From assembly GCA_947311845.1 (NCBI GenBank), contig CAMZMU010000059.1:55017461-55081460 (forward strand): DNA of 64,000 nt, in the 5' to 3' direction. Within the stretch, counting starts at the first letter, position 1. Each line of letters starts with the position of its first letter. The DNA is from Poa pratensis (lineage: Eukaryota; Streptophyta; Magnoliopsida; Poales; Poaceae). Shown in pieces: positions 9,256 through 19,743 of this stretch. The notes under the pieces were generated by a model. That model was not told the DNA's origin. It searched no databases and saw only the letters and a program-made list of their open reading frames with translations. Made by a program: the position numbers and the translations under genes.

Positions 9256-10853
9256 TGTTCCCCCGGGGGATCCATCGTCCGCATCCTCCTCCTTCTCGAC
9301 GCGACACGCGTCCCTTCGCGTACCAGGAAATAAAGCAGCCGACCCCACCACTCACCTTATCCCTTCGCGCGTCATCTCCTCCAACTAGTTTTCCCCAAAT
9401 TTTTCTCTCTCTCCTCACGCACAGCCATGGCCGGCCTCCTCCGCCGCCGACGGAGCGGCGCCGCCACAGCCTATCCCCGCCGCCACAGCCTATCTCCGCC
9501 GCCGTCGGAGCCCCGTCGCCATAGCCATGTCTCCTTTTTATCTATACAGTCGTGTCTGCTCCACTCTGCACTCGTTTCCTCTCACGCACCAGCGTCGCGG
9601 CGCCATCCCGCACTGGCGTCGCCCACCTTCTCCACCTCTCTCCGCCCCTGCGCTGCCCGCTCTATCTTGCCGCTCGCTGGCCCGGCACTGGTTGGCCAAT
9701 TCCGCTCCCACACGCTCATCTGCAATTTCTCGCGCCGGAGTTTCGGACAATGCAAAACCGGCGGCACCGGTGACAACGCAACAGCAGCATCGGATGATGC
9801 ATACAGCAGGTCGCGGCGTCCATTCGGCGGTGCTCCGTGGCGACGGCAGGGAGGGCGTTGCTACGCGCTCCGGCTTTGCTTCCTCGACAGTCTGATGTTG
9901 CTCGGAGACGACAGTCTGGCGTCTGGCGATGCTGCGCCGGCATGCAGGCGTTGCTTCAAAGAACCGGCGACGTTGCTATCGGTGGCGTCCGACGGTACTT
10001 CAAACAGCAAGACGGCGTTGCTACCGTACACCGGCGGCTTTGCTACCATAGCAAGACGGCGTTGCTCCCGTACACCGGCGGTGTTGCTATCATAGCAAGA
10101 CGGCGTTGCTACCGGTGGCCTCCGACGGTGCTGTGACAGCAAGGCGGCCGGCGGTGTTGCTACCATCCGCCGGCGGCGTTGCTACGAGCGGCGTCGGACG
10201 GTGCTGCCACAGAAAGGCGGCGTTGCTACCGAACGCCGGCGGTGTTGCTACGAGCGGCGTCGGATGGTGCTGCCACAGAGACGACGATGCTACCGTACGC
10301 CGGCGGCGTTGCTACCGTACGCCGGCGGCGTTGCTACGGGCAGCGTCGGACGGTGCTGCGACAACAAGACGGCTGGCGCCGTCGCTACCGTCTGCCGGCG
10401 GCGTTGCTACGGGCAGCGTCCGACGGTGCTGTGACAGAAAACCGGCGTGCTACCACCTATCAGCATTATGCTACTACGACGGGGTTCCGGCGGTGGCCGG
10501 CGAGGTCTCTCGCCGGAGCTTCGAGCGACAAGGTGATGGTGGGGGACGCCATTGTCTGTACAGCTATGATGCTATGATGGCGTCTTCTCCGGCGACGGTT
10601 GGAATACGGTGGAGCTACGGCGGAGCTACGACGTATTTCTCCGGCGACGGTTAGGATATGGCGGAGCGACAGGATAGGATGGGTTCTACGTGCGGCCATG
10701 GCCTGCGTCGTGGAGAGCGGATTTTTTAGTTTTTGTTTTTTTTCTTGTGGCGAAACGAGGAGAAAACGGTTTGCCCTCGTTGACCGTTCAAAGTGACACG
10801 CGTCGTGCTCTCCACCCGGGGATCGGGGAATTATCCCCGGGGGACGCTTAGCA
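9256..10853. mobile_element. Element A: GC-rich element with imperfect terminal inverted repeats
   Basis: The left end reads TTCCCCCGGGGGATCC. The right end, reverse-complemented, reads GCGTCCCCCGGGGATAATTC. Inside is GC-rich DNA open in most frames on both strands, dominated by a GTTGCTACC minisatellite. The right end reverse-complemented (GTGCTAAGCGTCCCCCGGGG...CGACGCGTGTCA) is close over ~60 bp to the left end of element B at 62580. I infer a non-autonomous DNA transposon, perhaps Mutator-like, with captured host DNA. No target duplication could be fixed, and a plain gene-fragment origin is possible. Confidence 0.4.
9960..10450. repeat. TTGCTACC minisatellite in element A
   Basis: Imperfect units such as CCGGCGGCGTTGCTACCGTA and GGCGTCGGACGGTGCTGC recur about every 30-50 bases. 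Several plus-strand frames stay open through the array. Units are GC-rich and diverged. Confidence 0.7.
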
Positions 10854-11219
10854 CGCCCCTTTGGCTATTTACTACAGTGCGCGGTCATTGGGCTTAATTT
10901 CCGAAGGCCCATTCGGGGCGCTCCGCTCGTTTTTTGTTTCCATGAGAACTTGGGCTGGCAGCCTATTGTAGGCAGATGGAGCCCGTCCGAGTGCTAACAA
11001 GCCGGTGCAGCCTAGTGGGAGTTAGATAATGATGGGCTTTTGTCTACTTTTCCATGTCATGTCCGATTTTTTTTAAAGAGCTAAACATAAAACTGTAGTG
11101 GTATTTGTCTACTTTTTAGGCTGTTAATTTTAGTTGAAATTGATTTATGCTATATTTTTAAGATGCGGTCAAAATGCACTCCATGAAGGGTTTACATTTT
11201 TATTTTTATTTAATTTTTA
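10854..11219. other. No gene recognised
   Basis: Mixed-composition spacer between element A and the 650-bp repeats. It has promoter-like GGGCTT and GGCCCA motifs but no convincing coding or RNA feature. Confidence 0.3.
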
Positions 11220-12611
11220 TGCCAATTTCAAAATACGGTCCAAAATGGCGGGCATGACCGTTCTTAGCTAGGTATTGAATCTTACGAAAATATTGGTGGA
11301 TATCTGATGAAATAGCTACTTGTGTACCTAAAAATGATTTTTAAAAAAATATCAAACTATGAAGCACCTGTAGTTTAAATTTGACCCGCTTCCAACTAAA
11401 TCGGCAGAAATTTGTCTTTTTAACGAGAGGTGGATGGAAAGATTTTGACACGCAACCATTTGGTTATTTGTACATAAAATGTGCTATAATATTTTTGAAA
11501 AATGGTGTAGTCCAATTGTGCAACAAATATTTGGTAGGTTCTTCACCAAAAAACCATTTTTCGTACTCGAAAAATGAAAAATGATATTTTTGTGCAAAAA
11601 AATGAAAACTTTCTTCGTCAACATTGTTCTCAATTCCAAGATGCAGAATTGTGCACAATATGAGGTCATTTGAACAAACTATGCCATGAATATGGCCATA
11701 ACATTCGTCATTTAGCTTGAAAGCCATGAATCTTCGTACATGGTACCTCATTTCTGAGAACACTTTTTAAAGATAATTGCCGTATTACAAGTTTATTATT
11801 TTTCCTGGTAACTATGTCACTTAAAATGACACAATGCGAAGATTTCCATTTTTTATATTTTTTTTGAATCTCTTATGCCGATTTTCAAAATAAGATCAAA
11901 ACGGCGGGCATGAACGTTCTTAGCTGGGGGTTGAATCTTGTGAAACTCTTGGTGGATCTCTGATGAAATAGCTACTTATGTATCTAAAAATGATTTTTAG
12001 GAAAATCATGAGCAAACTATGCAGCACCTGTAGATCAAATTTGACCGCTTTCAGCTGAATCGGCAGAAATTTGTCTTTTTGTCGAGAGGGGGATGGAAAG
12101 ATTTGGACATGCAACCATTTCGTTATTTGTACATAAAATGTGATATAATATTTTTGAAAAATATTGTGGTCCAATTTTGCAACAATTATCAGGTAGGTTC
12201 TTCACAAAAAAAACCATTTTTCGCACTCGAAATATGAAAAATAATATTTTTGTGCAAAAAAAGTGAAAACTTTCTATGGCAACATTGTTCTCCGTTCCAA
12301 AATGCACAATTGTGCACAATATGAGATCATTTGAACAAACTATGCCATGAATGTGGCCATAACATTTTTCATTTGGCTTGAAAGCCATAAATATTCGTAC
12401 ATGGTAACTCATTTCTGAAAACACTTTTTAAAGTTAATTGTTATATTCCAAGTTTACTATTTTTCCTGGTAACTAGATCATTTGATTTTTTTAATTGCTT
12501 ATGCCGATTTCAAAATGTAGTCAAAATTGCGAGCGTGACCGTTTGTAGCTGGGGGTTGAATCTTACGAAACGTTTGGTGTATCTCTGATGAAATAGCTAC
12601 TTGTGTATCTC
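11220..12611. repeat. About 2.2 copies of a ~650-bp tandem repeat
   Basis: Each copy opens with GCC(A/G)AT.TTCAAAAT, GCGGGCATGA.CGTTCTTAGC and TGATGAAATAGCTACTT. It continues through AAAAATGATTTTT, CAGAAATTTGTCTTTTT and CAACCATTT.GTTATTTGTA, and ends near CACTTTTTAAAG and TTTTTCCTGGTAACTA. Copies start near 11220, 11878 and 12500. The third stops at TGTGTATCTCTGA where CACTA coding sequence begins. AT-rich and without coding frames. Confidence 0.8.
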
Positions 12612-14490
12612 TGAGGAGGAGGGAGACAGGTTCAACCAGTTGCTTGCTCGAATTAACCACCAGCAGCAGCAGATTGACGAACTTAGAGGAGTAGTGCGCC
12701 TGCAAGATCTTGTACTCGATATTACCGCCGGCCCATCTCAGCGGAAAAGCAGCGTGGGTGACTCGGAGGTCCCGGCTGACGATGCATGGCGGATGATAGA
12801 TGGCGGTCCCGGCTACCCCGTGGATGGAATCAAGGATTCAATATCTTGTGAGCTCCGTCATAAATTGAAGAACATATCCATGAAGGTGGCGGTCGGATAT
12901 GCTTTACCTTGTCCATCTGACACACGCTGGCAAGGCAGTGAGATTCCAGCTGGCTATGCTAAAGTCGGGGTGGATGAAATCGTATCGGCACTAGTAGGAA
13001 AAACCTTTTCTGTGGCGCACCAAAAATAAATTCTGTGGCGCACGTCTGGTGCGCCACAGAATACTCGCCACTAAATTGCCAATTCTGTGGTGCACCCCAC
13101 CGTGCGCCACAGAAAACCTAAAATTTTGTGGCGCACCCGCGATACATGCGCCACAGAAGTTGTTTTCAGATTTAAAAAAAAAAAATTCAGCCAGCCTGCC
13201 CTCGCGAGGCGGCCAGTGCCGACGCAGACGGAGGGAGGCGGCCGGTGCGGCTGAGGCGGAGGGAGGCGCCGGGATGCGGGAGAGCGCGGAGATGGCGCTG
13301 AGTCGAAGCCACCCGGTCGGCGGAGGAGCGTGTGTTGGGTGTCAAGTCCTTGCTCCCGCCAACGGAGGTTGAGGAAGGGGTGCGACGCCGGGGCCGCGAC
13401 GGAGGACACGTTGAAGACGGCGGCGTCAAGGAGGTCGAGGAAGGGGTGCGAGGCCGGGCGTCGTCGTCGTTGACCGGACGTGTGAAGGTGGAGGCGGTGC
13501 CCATGCGGCAGCTCGTCGAGGACGGCCTGCGTCAGAGGCGGAGGCGGCGCCGCCGTCCCAGTACACGCCGGGCTCAAATAGCTCACCGTCAGAGGGATCT
13601 TGGAGGCTGGGGATCGGCATGGTGGAAAAGAAGGGCACGGGAACCAGGGAGTATGCAGCGGCGGCGGAGACGAGCTGGTGGCGCGCGAGGACGGCCGGCC
13701 GGCCAGGGGCAGGTGCATGCGGGGAGAGAGAGAAAATGGGATTAGACAGGGGAGAGAGAGAGAGCGCCGTGGCGCCGTGTGTGGTGGGTGCGTGCGTGAT
13801 AGAGAGAAAAGAGGCAGAGAGAGTTGAGAAGAGAGGACACGGCCGCGTGGTGAGTGAGTTGGCTGGAGAGAGAAAATAGATCTGAGGTGGGGTGAGGTGG
13901 GGTGTCGGTTTGAAAATATCTGCAAATTTTTGTGGCGCACCAGTCAACATGCGCCAGAGAATAGCAATATTCTGTGGCGCACCAGCTTATGTGCGCCACA
14001 GAATAGCAAATTCTGTGGCGCACCAGTTTAGGTGCGCCACAGAATAGTAAATTCTGTGGCGCACCAGATTAGGTGCGCCACAGAATAGCAATATTCTGTG
14101 GCGCACCAGTTTTGGGTGCGCCACAGATTTTTTTTTGTGGCGCATGGCTAAATGGTGCGCCACAGAATAGGGATCCATAGAATCACGTTTTCCTACTAGT
14201 GTGGGGTTTCATGATATGGACCTTGACATCCCTGGACCTGAAGATGAGAGGACACTCGGAGAAGTTGTGGGTGATATCATTCTATGGGACAAGAACTACA
14301 TCAAGTTTCCAGGCTCGGCGCCAAGGACAACACCGCCTCCGAGTCATCGCAGGTCACCTACACCTCCATCACCTCCAAGAAGCCCACCCCATGACTACGA
14401 CCACCACAGCGCGAGTCCATCTCGATCTCCACTACCGGACTTGGGTCCGATTACTATATGTTTGGTGCTTTATGGAATACTAAAAGTGCA
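12612..14490 (+). pseudogene. CACTA second-ORF exon, split by a mini-CACTA
   Basis: Residues from 12605 on (NHQQQQIDELRG, AGPSQRKSSVGDSEVPADDA, DSISCELRHKLKN, GSEIPAGYAKVGVDEIV) parallel the ORF2 protein of E4 at 32592-31909 (QQQKQIDQLRE, GPSQRKSSVASATVSADEA, GNEIPDGYARVGVDQV). The frame stops at 12988 where the mini-CACTA begins. It resumes at 14202 with DIPGPEDERTLGEVVGDIIL and NYIKFPG, plus a Pro-rich tail, matching the E4 continuation (DDDERTLGYCQGRLIL, KYIVFP). Excising 12989-14201 would restore the exon almost exactly. It is a degenerate second-ORF protein of unknown role. Confidence 0.7.
12989..14201. mobile_element. Mini-CACTA (1.2 kb, non-autonomous)
   Basis: Terminal inverted repeats are CACTAGTAGGAAAA on the left and its reverse complement on the right. 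Flanking triplets are CGG and TGG, a near-match to the expected 3-bp duplication. Sub-terminal zones carry many direct and inverted TCTGTGGCGCACC units. The centre (13185-13880) is GC-rich with overlapping open frames on both strands, none recognisable; it may be captured host DNA. No transposase. Confidence 0.85.
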
Positions 14491-14530
14491 GCTACTTTAC
14501 ATAGGAAAAGTGTAAGCAGAATGTAACTAA

Positions 14531-15287
14531 CCGGAGTGCTGTGAAACAGCACCATACCACTGGTTCTAGAAGCTACGTTGCACAGTGGGAACTTGTGGTA
14601 AGTTTTTTAACTTTCCTTATGCAAACCATACTTCCTCAGCAATTATATGATGTACATTACTAATGTTATCATGTTCCAATTATTGTAGAAATCAATGGCC
14701 ACCGAAGATCCCGCTAAGGAAGATCCTACTCCTATTGAATTTTATAAAATTACTCACACTAACAAGGATGGTAGCATGAGCAAGGAGGCAGAAGAAGCAT
14801 ATGTAAGGAAATTTACCTAATTTTATTGCAGCAAACTTGTTTAATTTTTATTACACAACTAGCAACAAGCTTTTTAATCATGCCACAGGTAGACATGATA
14901 CTAAAAAAAATGGGTCCGCACCAAGAACATGAGCCTGCAAAAACTGATATGCAAATAGTTGAAGAAGTCCTCAAGGAAAAATTGAATAAGAAGAACTCGA
15001 GGAGCACATTGCTCTCAATCTCGGGTGTGTCATCTGTATCTAGAAAATCTAGCATATCATCTTCACGCATCAGAGAATTGGAAGAAAGGCTAGAAGATCA
15101 TGAGCAAGAATCTGTACAGGCAGCTGAAAGGTACAAGCATGAAATGGAGGCAAGACTAAGGGCACAAGAAGAGCAATTTGAAGAAGCGAGAAGGAAGCAG
15201 CAAGAACAATTTGAAGCTCTACAGAAGTCCCATGAAGAGAACACTTCGGAATTTGAAAGAGGCAGCAAGAAATGGATGCCCTTCTAG
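14531..15287 (+). pseudogene. C-terminal exons of a CACTA Transposase_24-like ORF
   Basis: Three exons join in frame. The first ends TTGSRSYVAQWELV at a GTAAGT donor (14598). The second runs 14689-14802 (MATEDPAKEDPTPIEFYKIT, THTNKDGSMSKEAEEAY) with donor GTAAGG. The third runs 14889-15287 after CCACAG (VDMILKKMG, KTDMQIVEEVLKEKL), ending in a coiled coil rich in Glu and Arg and a TAG stop. This order is typical of the Ptta/En/Spm Transposase_24 protein that accompanies TNP2. The N-terminal half is absent, so the gene is a relic even though these exons are undisturbed. Confidence 0.65.
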
Positions 15288-15419
15288 GTTTCCTCTTAAG
15301 GACGTCGTCGCAATCATCCAGGCCAACTAAACATAACGCATTGTTCTTCATGCAGACCAGCTTTGCTACCTATTTTATGTGTAATTTTATTCATTATCAC
15401 GTGTATTATAACTCCTAGT

Positions 15420-16136
15420 GTCATCAGACAAATACAGTTCATTTGTTATATTCAAATCATTTGAAATATTCAAATTTTGTGCATTTTTTAAATTTATCAG
15501 AAAAATGCCGTGGCGAAAATGTGACGGAAATTGTGACGGCCTCACAGCCTTGGAACCCACACGTCAGCAACCGGTCGGTCCCACATGTCAGCATCGCGTG
15601 GGTCCCACATGTCAGAATCATCTGGGTCCCACATGTCAGCATCTTGTGGACCCATTTGACATCATGCCACGTCAGCAGACACTGGACACACATGACAGCA
15701 TCCACGTCAACAGGCACGTCAACAGACACGTCGAGTGCCACCTAGATAGCCACATGTCAGCATCCACGCCAACAACCACGTCATCTTCATTGACCGACAG
15801 GTCAGGAGCTTTGACCGGTCTAAAACAGCTGATGCACCAATCAATGACACAATTTTTGTCACGCATTGCGTTAAACATTGACAAATTTATGAATGAACAG
15901 TTACCAAAAATCCCGTCATGTATTCCATAAATACATGACACGTTCGGAGCCGTCACTGATTATCGGTAAAGTGTGATGGAAAAATGTTGTGGCGTCACGA
16001 TTTTTTAATCTGTGACGCAATTTCTGTGACAGACCTCGTGACACCCTTTTTTTTGTCACAAGGGGGTAATCGGTGACAAAATTCCATAATATATGATAAA
16101 AAGACTGCGTCAAAAATAGTCAAATCGGTTGTAGTG
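15420..16136. repeat. CACTA sub-terminal repeat zone and right terminus
   Basis: Many copies of CCCACATGTCAGCATC-like units (15570-15780), then CCACGTCA and GTGACA units. The terminus (16131-16136, GTAGTG) is preceded by GACGC and TTTGAC motifs. Such arrays bind CACTA proteins in known elements. Confidence 0.55.
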
Positions 16137-16369
16137 TAAACTTGGAACCTTTCCAATCTCTCTCTGAACCTGGGCGGCATTCCAGTAGAGTGCAAACTCA
16201 TGGGGACAAGGCCTTAGAAAAGGTGCAAGACCCCACAATGCCTTCCCTCTGAACCACCATGAAATACCACTTCCGCCCAGAGGATTCATTAAGTTAAGTT
16301 GGCATTAAATAGTCATCAGCAAAATACCAAGCTTTCATACTTGATATGATTCCACCCCGTTTATAACTA

Positions 16370-16626
16370 CTCCCTCCGTTTTTATTTAGTTCGCGTTCTG
16401 GGTTTTTTCAAAGTCAAAATTTTCAAAGTTTGACTAAATATATACGAAAAAATATCAACATCTATAATATAAAATATATATAATATGAAAATATATCTTA
16501 TGAAGATTCTAATAATGTTAAAATTTTGTTGTAATTTTTTATATTTTTCCCTATATATTTGGTCAAACTTCACAAAGTTTGACTTTGACTAAACCCATAA
16601 CGCAAACTAATTATAAACGGAGGGAG
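16370..16626. mobile_element. Stowaway (Tc1/Mariner-type) MITE
   Basis: 257 bp between TA duplications (16368-16369 and 16627-16628). Terminal repeats start CTCCCTCCGTTTTTATTTAG and end AATTATAAACGGAGGGAG. Internal TCAAAGTTTGACT motifs are typical of the family. Confidence 0.9.
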
Positions 16627-16682
16627 TACAAGCGTTGGCGACAAGGAACAGGGTTGAGATACATGGCTATCCTACTAGCTTT

Positions 16683-16707
16683 CATAGCATAGCATAGCAT
16701 AGCATAG
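16683..16707. repeat. (CATAG)5 microsatellite
   Basis: Five perfect CATAG units. Confidence 0.95.
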
Positions 16708-18365
16708 TAATAACATAGTCCTATACTCACAGCCAATCATGGCATACTACATACATAGTAAAATAGGAGTGACATGATCAAATGTTCCACTTGCCTTGGT
16801 AGTTGTTGCTGAAGGTACACTCCTCACAAGTGCAGACGTTACACCCCTCACAACCTATACGTTAAAAGAGCATAACTATAAATAACGACATAAGAGCCAA
16901 ATACTTCATGCAAAAGTATTGCCTTTAGGGCATATTTCCAACAGGTTCATAGCAAAACACTTATGATGTTGTTCAAGTATTGTAAGACGGTTCCAGTTTG
17001 TGTATTTACACATAAGATGTATGGCAATGAGCATATTTGAATTGTTCTCGTCCTTACTTATTTATTTGCACACAACTGATTCCCGTTTCTCAAAATCCAT
17101 TCCTACAAAATCTGTGGCGGAAAAGTACCGGGCCTTAGATAGACTTAATCCATACCTTCCTGGGCTTTGCGTTAGCTAGCTTCTCCTCTTCCGTTCTGTG
17201 CGTGTCTTGTTTTGTTCTTTTCTTCTCTTTGTGTACGTACATGTGCCAGTTGTCTTAGCACCTAAAAATTGAATTCATTTTTTAAATGACCTACTTAAAT
17301 CATAATAATTATTAAAATTTCTGATTATGGTGTTGCGTTGGGGAGGGTAGAGTCTAAAGAACAAAACATCTGCGTGCTATGCTGGGACGCGGCATGTGGC
17401 AGCGCAACGCGCTGAAACGCTCGATGGCGCTGGAGGTGGGTCATGGCTACCTATTTTGGATTGAATCTTCCGCAAAAAAAAAAGTGACTGAACAAAATAA
17501 AAATTTCAGCAACTGACATGACATATATGTTTAAATATATTGTCCGCCCACTCTCTATCTATCAACCGATAGTTAGCAACTTAGCCGTCCAAGTAGATTG
17601 GGCGATATGCTAGCATTAAGCGGAAAATGAGCGCAAATCAGATACAGTAGTATATAGTAGTACGACCACTCTGGGTACAATTGAATATTCTTACAGTAAT
17701 TTTCCTATCCTAATAAACAACAAACTTTGTAGGGAGAACACCGAGAAATATTCATATTGCTTCGTAAGAGCTAAGGAAACAAATAACATTTTACTCTAAT
17801 ACAGTGAGCACCGAGCACTACTTGGTTGATAAAGGTGGCGCCGAGCACACCAGGGGCCTATGTTGAAATGGGCCACGAAAATATTTTTTTACAATAGATG
17901 ATTCCGACTTTCAATTTTATTAACGACATTTTTTATTTGCATATATGTAGAAACACTTTTGATGATATAATGCATTTTTTTTTCTTTTGAGGATAATCAA
18001 AAGTGGCAGTTTATTGTATCTGCAAATCAGTGAATACAATTCATACCCTTATTCATGAATACGTGCAAGGCACAACTATTTCTTTTACAGTATGAAACAA
18101 AAGAATGTACTACCAGTGAGTATTTTTTTCTTTTGAAAATAGTATGTTCGATGAACTTCTACAGGTGGATCTGAATTTTTTCAACCTTTCTGCTTACAGC
18201 GCATGCTATACGTGTTCCTGAAGAAAAGGTAGTAATTCCCTCAGAAAAACAAGAAGGAAAGGTATAAATTTAAGGACAACTGCATAAATATTAAATCATA
18301 GTATGATCACCTCGGCAGGTGGTGGTGGTGTGTCCAGATAATTTTCTGATGGGTATTGTCAGGGT
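16708..18365. other. Intergenic, no gene recognised
   Basis: AT-rich spacer. 16917-16943 on the minus strand reads TGTTGGAAATATGCCCTAAA followed by GGCAATA, which resembles the first 27 bases of BARE/Angela LTRs, but the match does not extend further. Nothing else is supported. Confidence 0.35.
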
Positions 18366-18890
18366 TTGCTAAAAGAACATGGTGGAGCAATTTGCACGAC
18401 CAAACTCCGTAGTCATTCTCAGTGCAAAAGTCGTCGTACAAATGATATTGCTAGCCGCATAATCTCGTTTATCTGTACGTGTATTCAAGTCGTAGGAAAT
18501 CAAATGTGCATCATCTGTTGCAGCCACATAATCAAAGATGATAGAAATATGACGGGTTAAGATAAATAATAGATTACAGACCAAAGAAAACATGGAAGAA
18601 GCAAACCAAATCAGAGTTTGTGGGAGGTCACCCTAACGACGGCGTGCTGCAGTTGGGCTCCAGGTTGAGGACGGCCGACGCGGAGGTGGAGAGGGAGGGA
18701 TTATCTTGGGAGGAGAAAGCAAGACGCGGATGCCGTATAAAGCCGATCTCATCGCATGCCAACATAAGAAGCTGCCAGACGTTCTATGTTTGGAGCTTGA
18801 AATTAAAGCACACAGAATGGAGGGGAAGAGGCATGGTGGAGGAAGGAGGCGTGACTGCGTGATGGAAGAGGGGGGAGATATATAAGGTCT
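18366..18890 (-). other. Possible broken small host gene
   Basis: The minus strand has TTATATATC near 18880, a 5'-UTR-like stretch, an ATG near 18763 opening 45 codons (FSSQDNPSLSTSASAVLNLE, then stop at 18628), and in another frame 18593-18369 (HISIIFDYVAATDDAHLISY, FGRANCSTMFF, TAG stop). The composition looks coding, but I recognise no family. It could be a decayed gene or a transcript without a protein. Confidence 0.3.
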
Positions 18891-19306
18891 TGTCGGAACT
18901 GAGCGGGCAGATGAAACAACATCTAAAGGGGTGAATATCTGCCCAACGTCTCCTATGCCTCAATCAAGTTTTCTATGCAGCTGTTTCTCGTGGAGGGTAG
19001 CCGGATAGACCGTCGTTTGGGTTCTCAGATTAATGCAGTCGGTGGCTGGCTCGTTGAATGGAGAAGAAAAACAACAGAGTTGGAGTATTGGGCCGCCTGT
19101 GGGCCATCCTCTGTGATTCAATGAGCATCACAAATTGCGATAGGAAGGACCGAACGAATATCAAGCATCGAAGCTCAACGAACATGAGCGTACATGTTTG
19201 CTGAGGTGGAAGGCTTGCCTATGACTTGGACCAATTAGAGACTTGCTGATGTGTCTTGCTTGCATGTTGAGAGAAATCAGATAGTGGCGATAGCTATTTA
19301 GATATA
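18891..19306. other. No gene recognised
   Basis: Spacer between the possible relic and the MITE downstream of the proteinase gene. Confidence 0.3.
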
Positions 19307-19403
19307 CTCCCTCCGATCCATAATTATTGTCGTCAGATGTGCTACTAGTACTTTGTACTGTCGCAGTACTACTTCCACGACAATTAAAGTGGACCGGAGG
19401 TAG
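19307..19403. mobile_element. Short Stowaway MITE
   Basis: 97 bp between TA duplications (19305-19306, 19404-19405). Starts CTCCCTCCGATCCATAATTA and ends with GGACCGGAGGTAG; ATTGTCG and CGACAAT form the inner inverted pair. Confidence 0.85.
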
Positions 19404-19662
19404 TAGAAGATTAGGACTTTTGGAGTATGAATTCAATAATAGTGTATCCCAGTATTTTTATTTATATATAAAGTAGAAGACGGACGGGACGTACAGATCG
19501 ACTCCGTGCCGCCGTACAATTAATACACCACACTCACGCACACGACCTAACTTAATGAAGGCGCGTGCACACGAATAATAAACCCTATTGGTCGGCTACA
19601 AGCCAACCGATGGCTCTAGCCTAGTGTACAAGTAGATACTAGATAGTACATGCATGATATGC

Positions 19663-19668
19663 TTTATT
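19663..19668 (-). terminator. Polyadenylation signal of the proteinase gene
   Basis: AATAAA on the minus strand lies ~80 bases past the stop codon of the aspartic proteinase gene. Confidence 0.5.
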
Positions 19669-19743
19669 CATCATACTATATTCTTACTTGCGTAGGATGG
19701 GACGATAGGATAGGGTAGGGTAGTGCATGCATGCTTCAGAGGA

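Larger units (their letters stand above)
12605..16136 (+). mobile_element. 3' part of a CACTA transposon
   Basis: Contains plus-strand remains of two CACTA accessory ORFs, then a repeat-rich sub-terminal zone, and ends in GGTTGTAGTG at 16136. This is the inverse of a CACTACAACC terminus. The matching 5' CACTACAACC end and the transposase are not in the window upstream, so the 5' part is lost or replaced by the 650-bp repeats. A second CACTA is inserted in it at 12989. Confidence 0.6.

Noticed and set aside
13071..13940. 289-codon open frame on the minus strand
   Set aside because: GC-rich region open on both strands, running into the repeat units of the mini-CACTA; low-complexity Pro/Ser/Arg, no domain.
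16917..16943. BARE/Angela solo LTR
   Set aside because: Only 27 bases match the LTR tip and the similarity stops; too short to annotate as an element.
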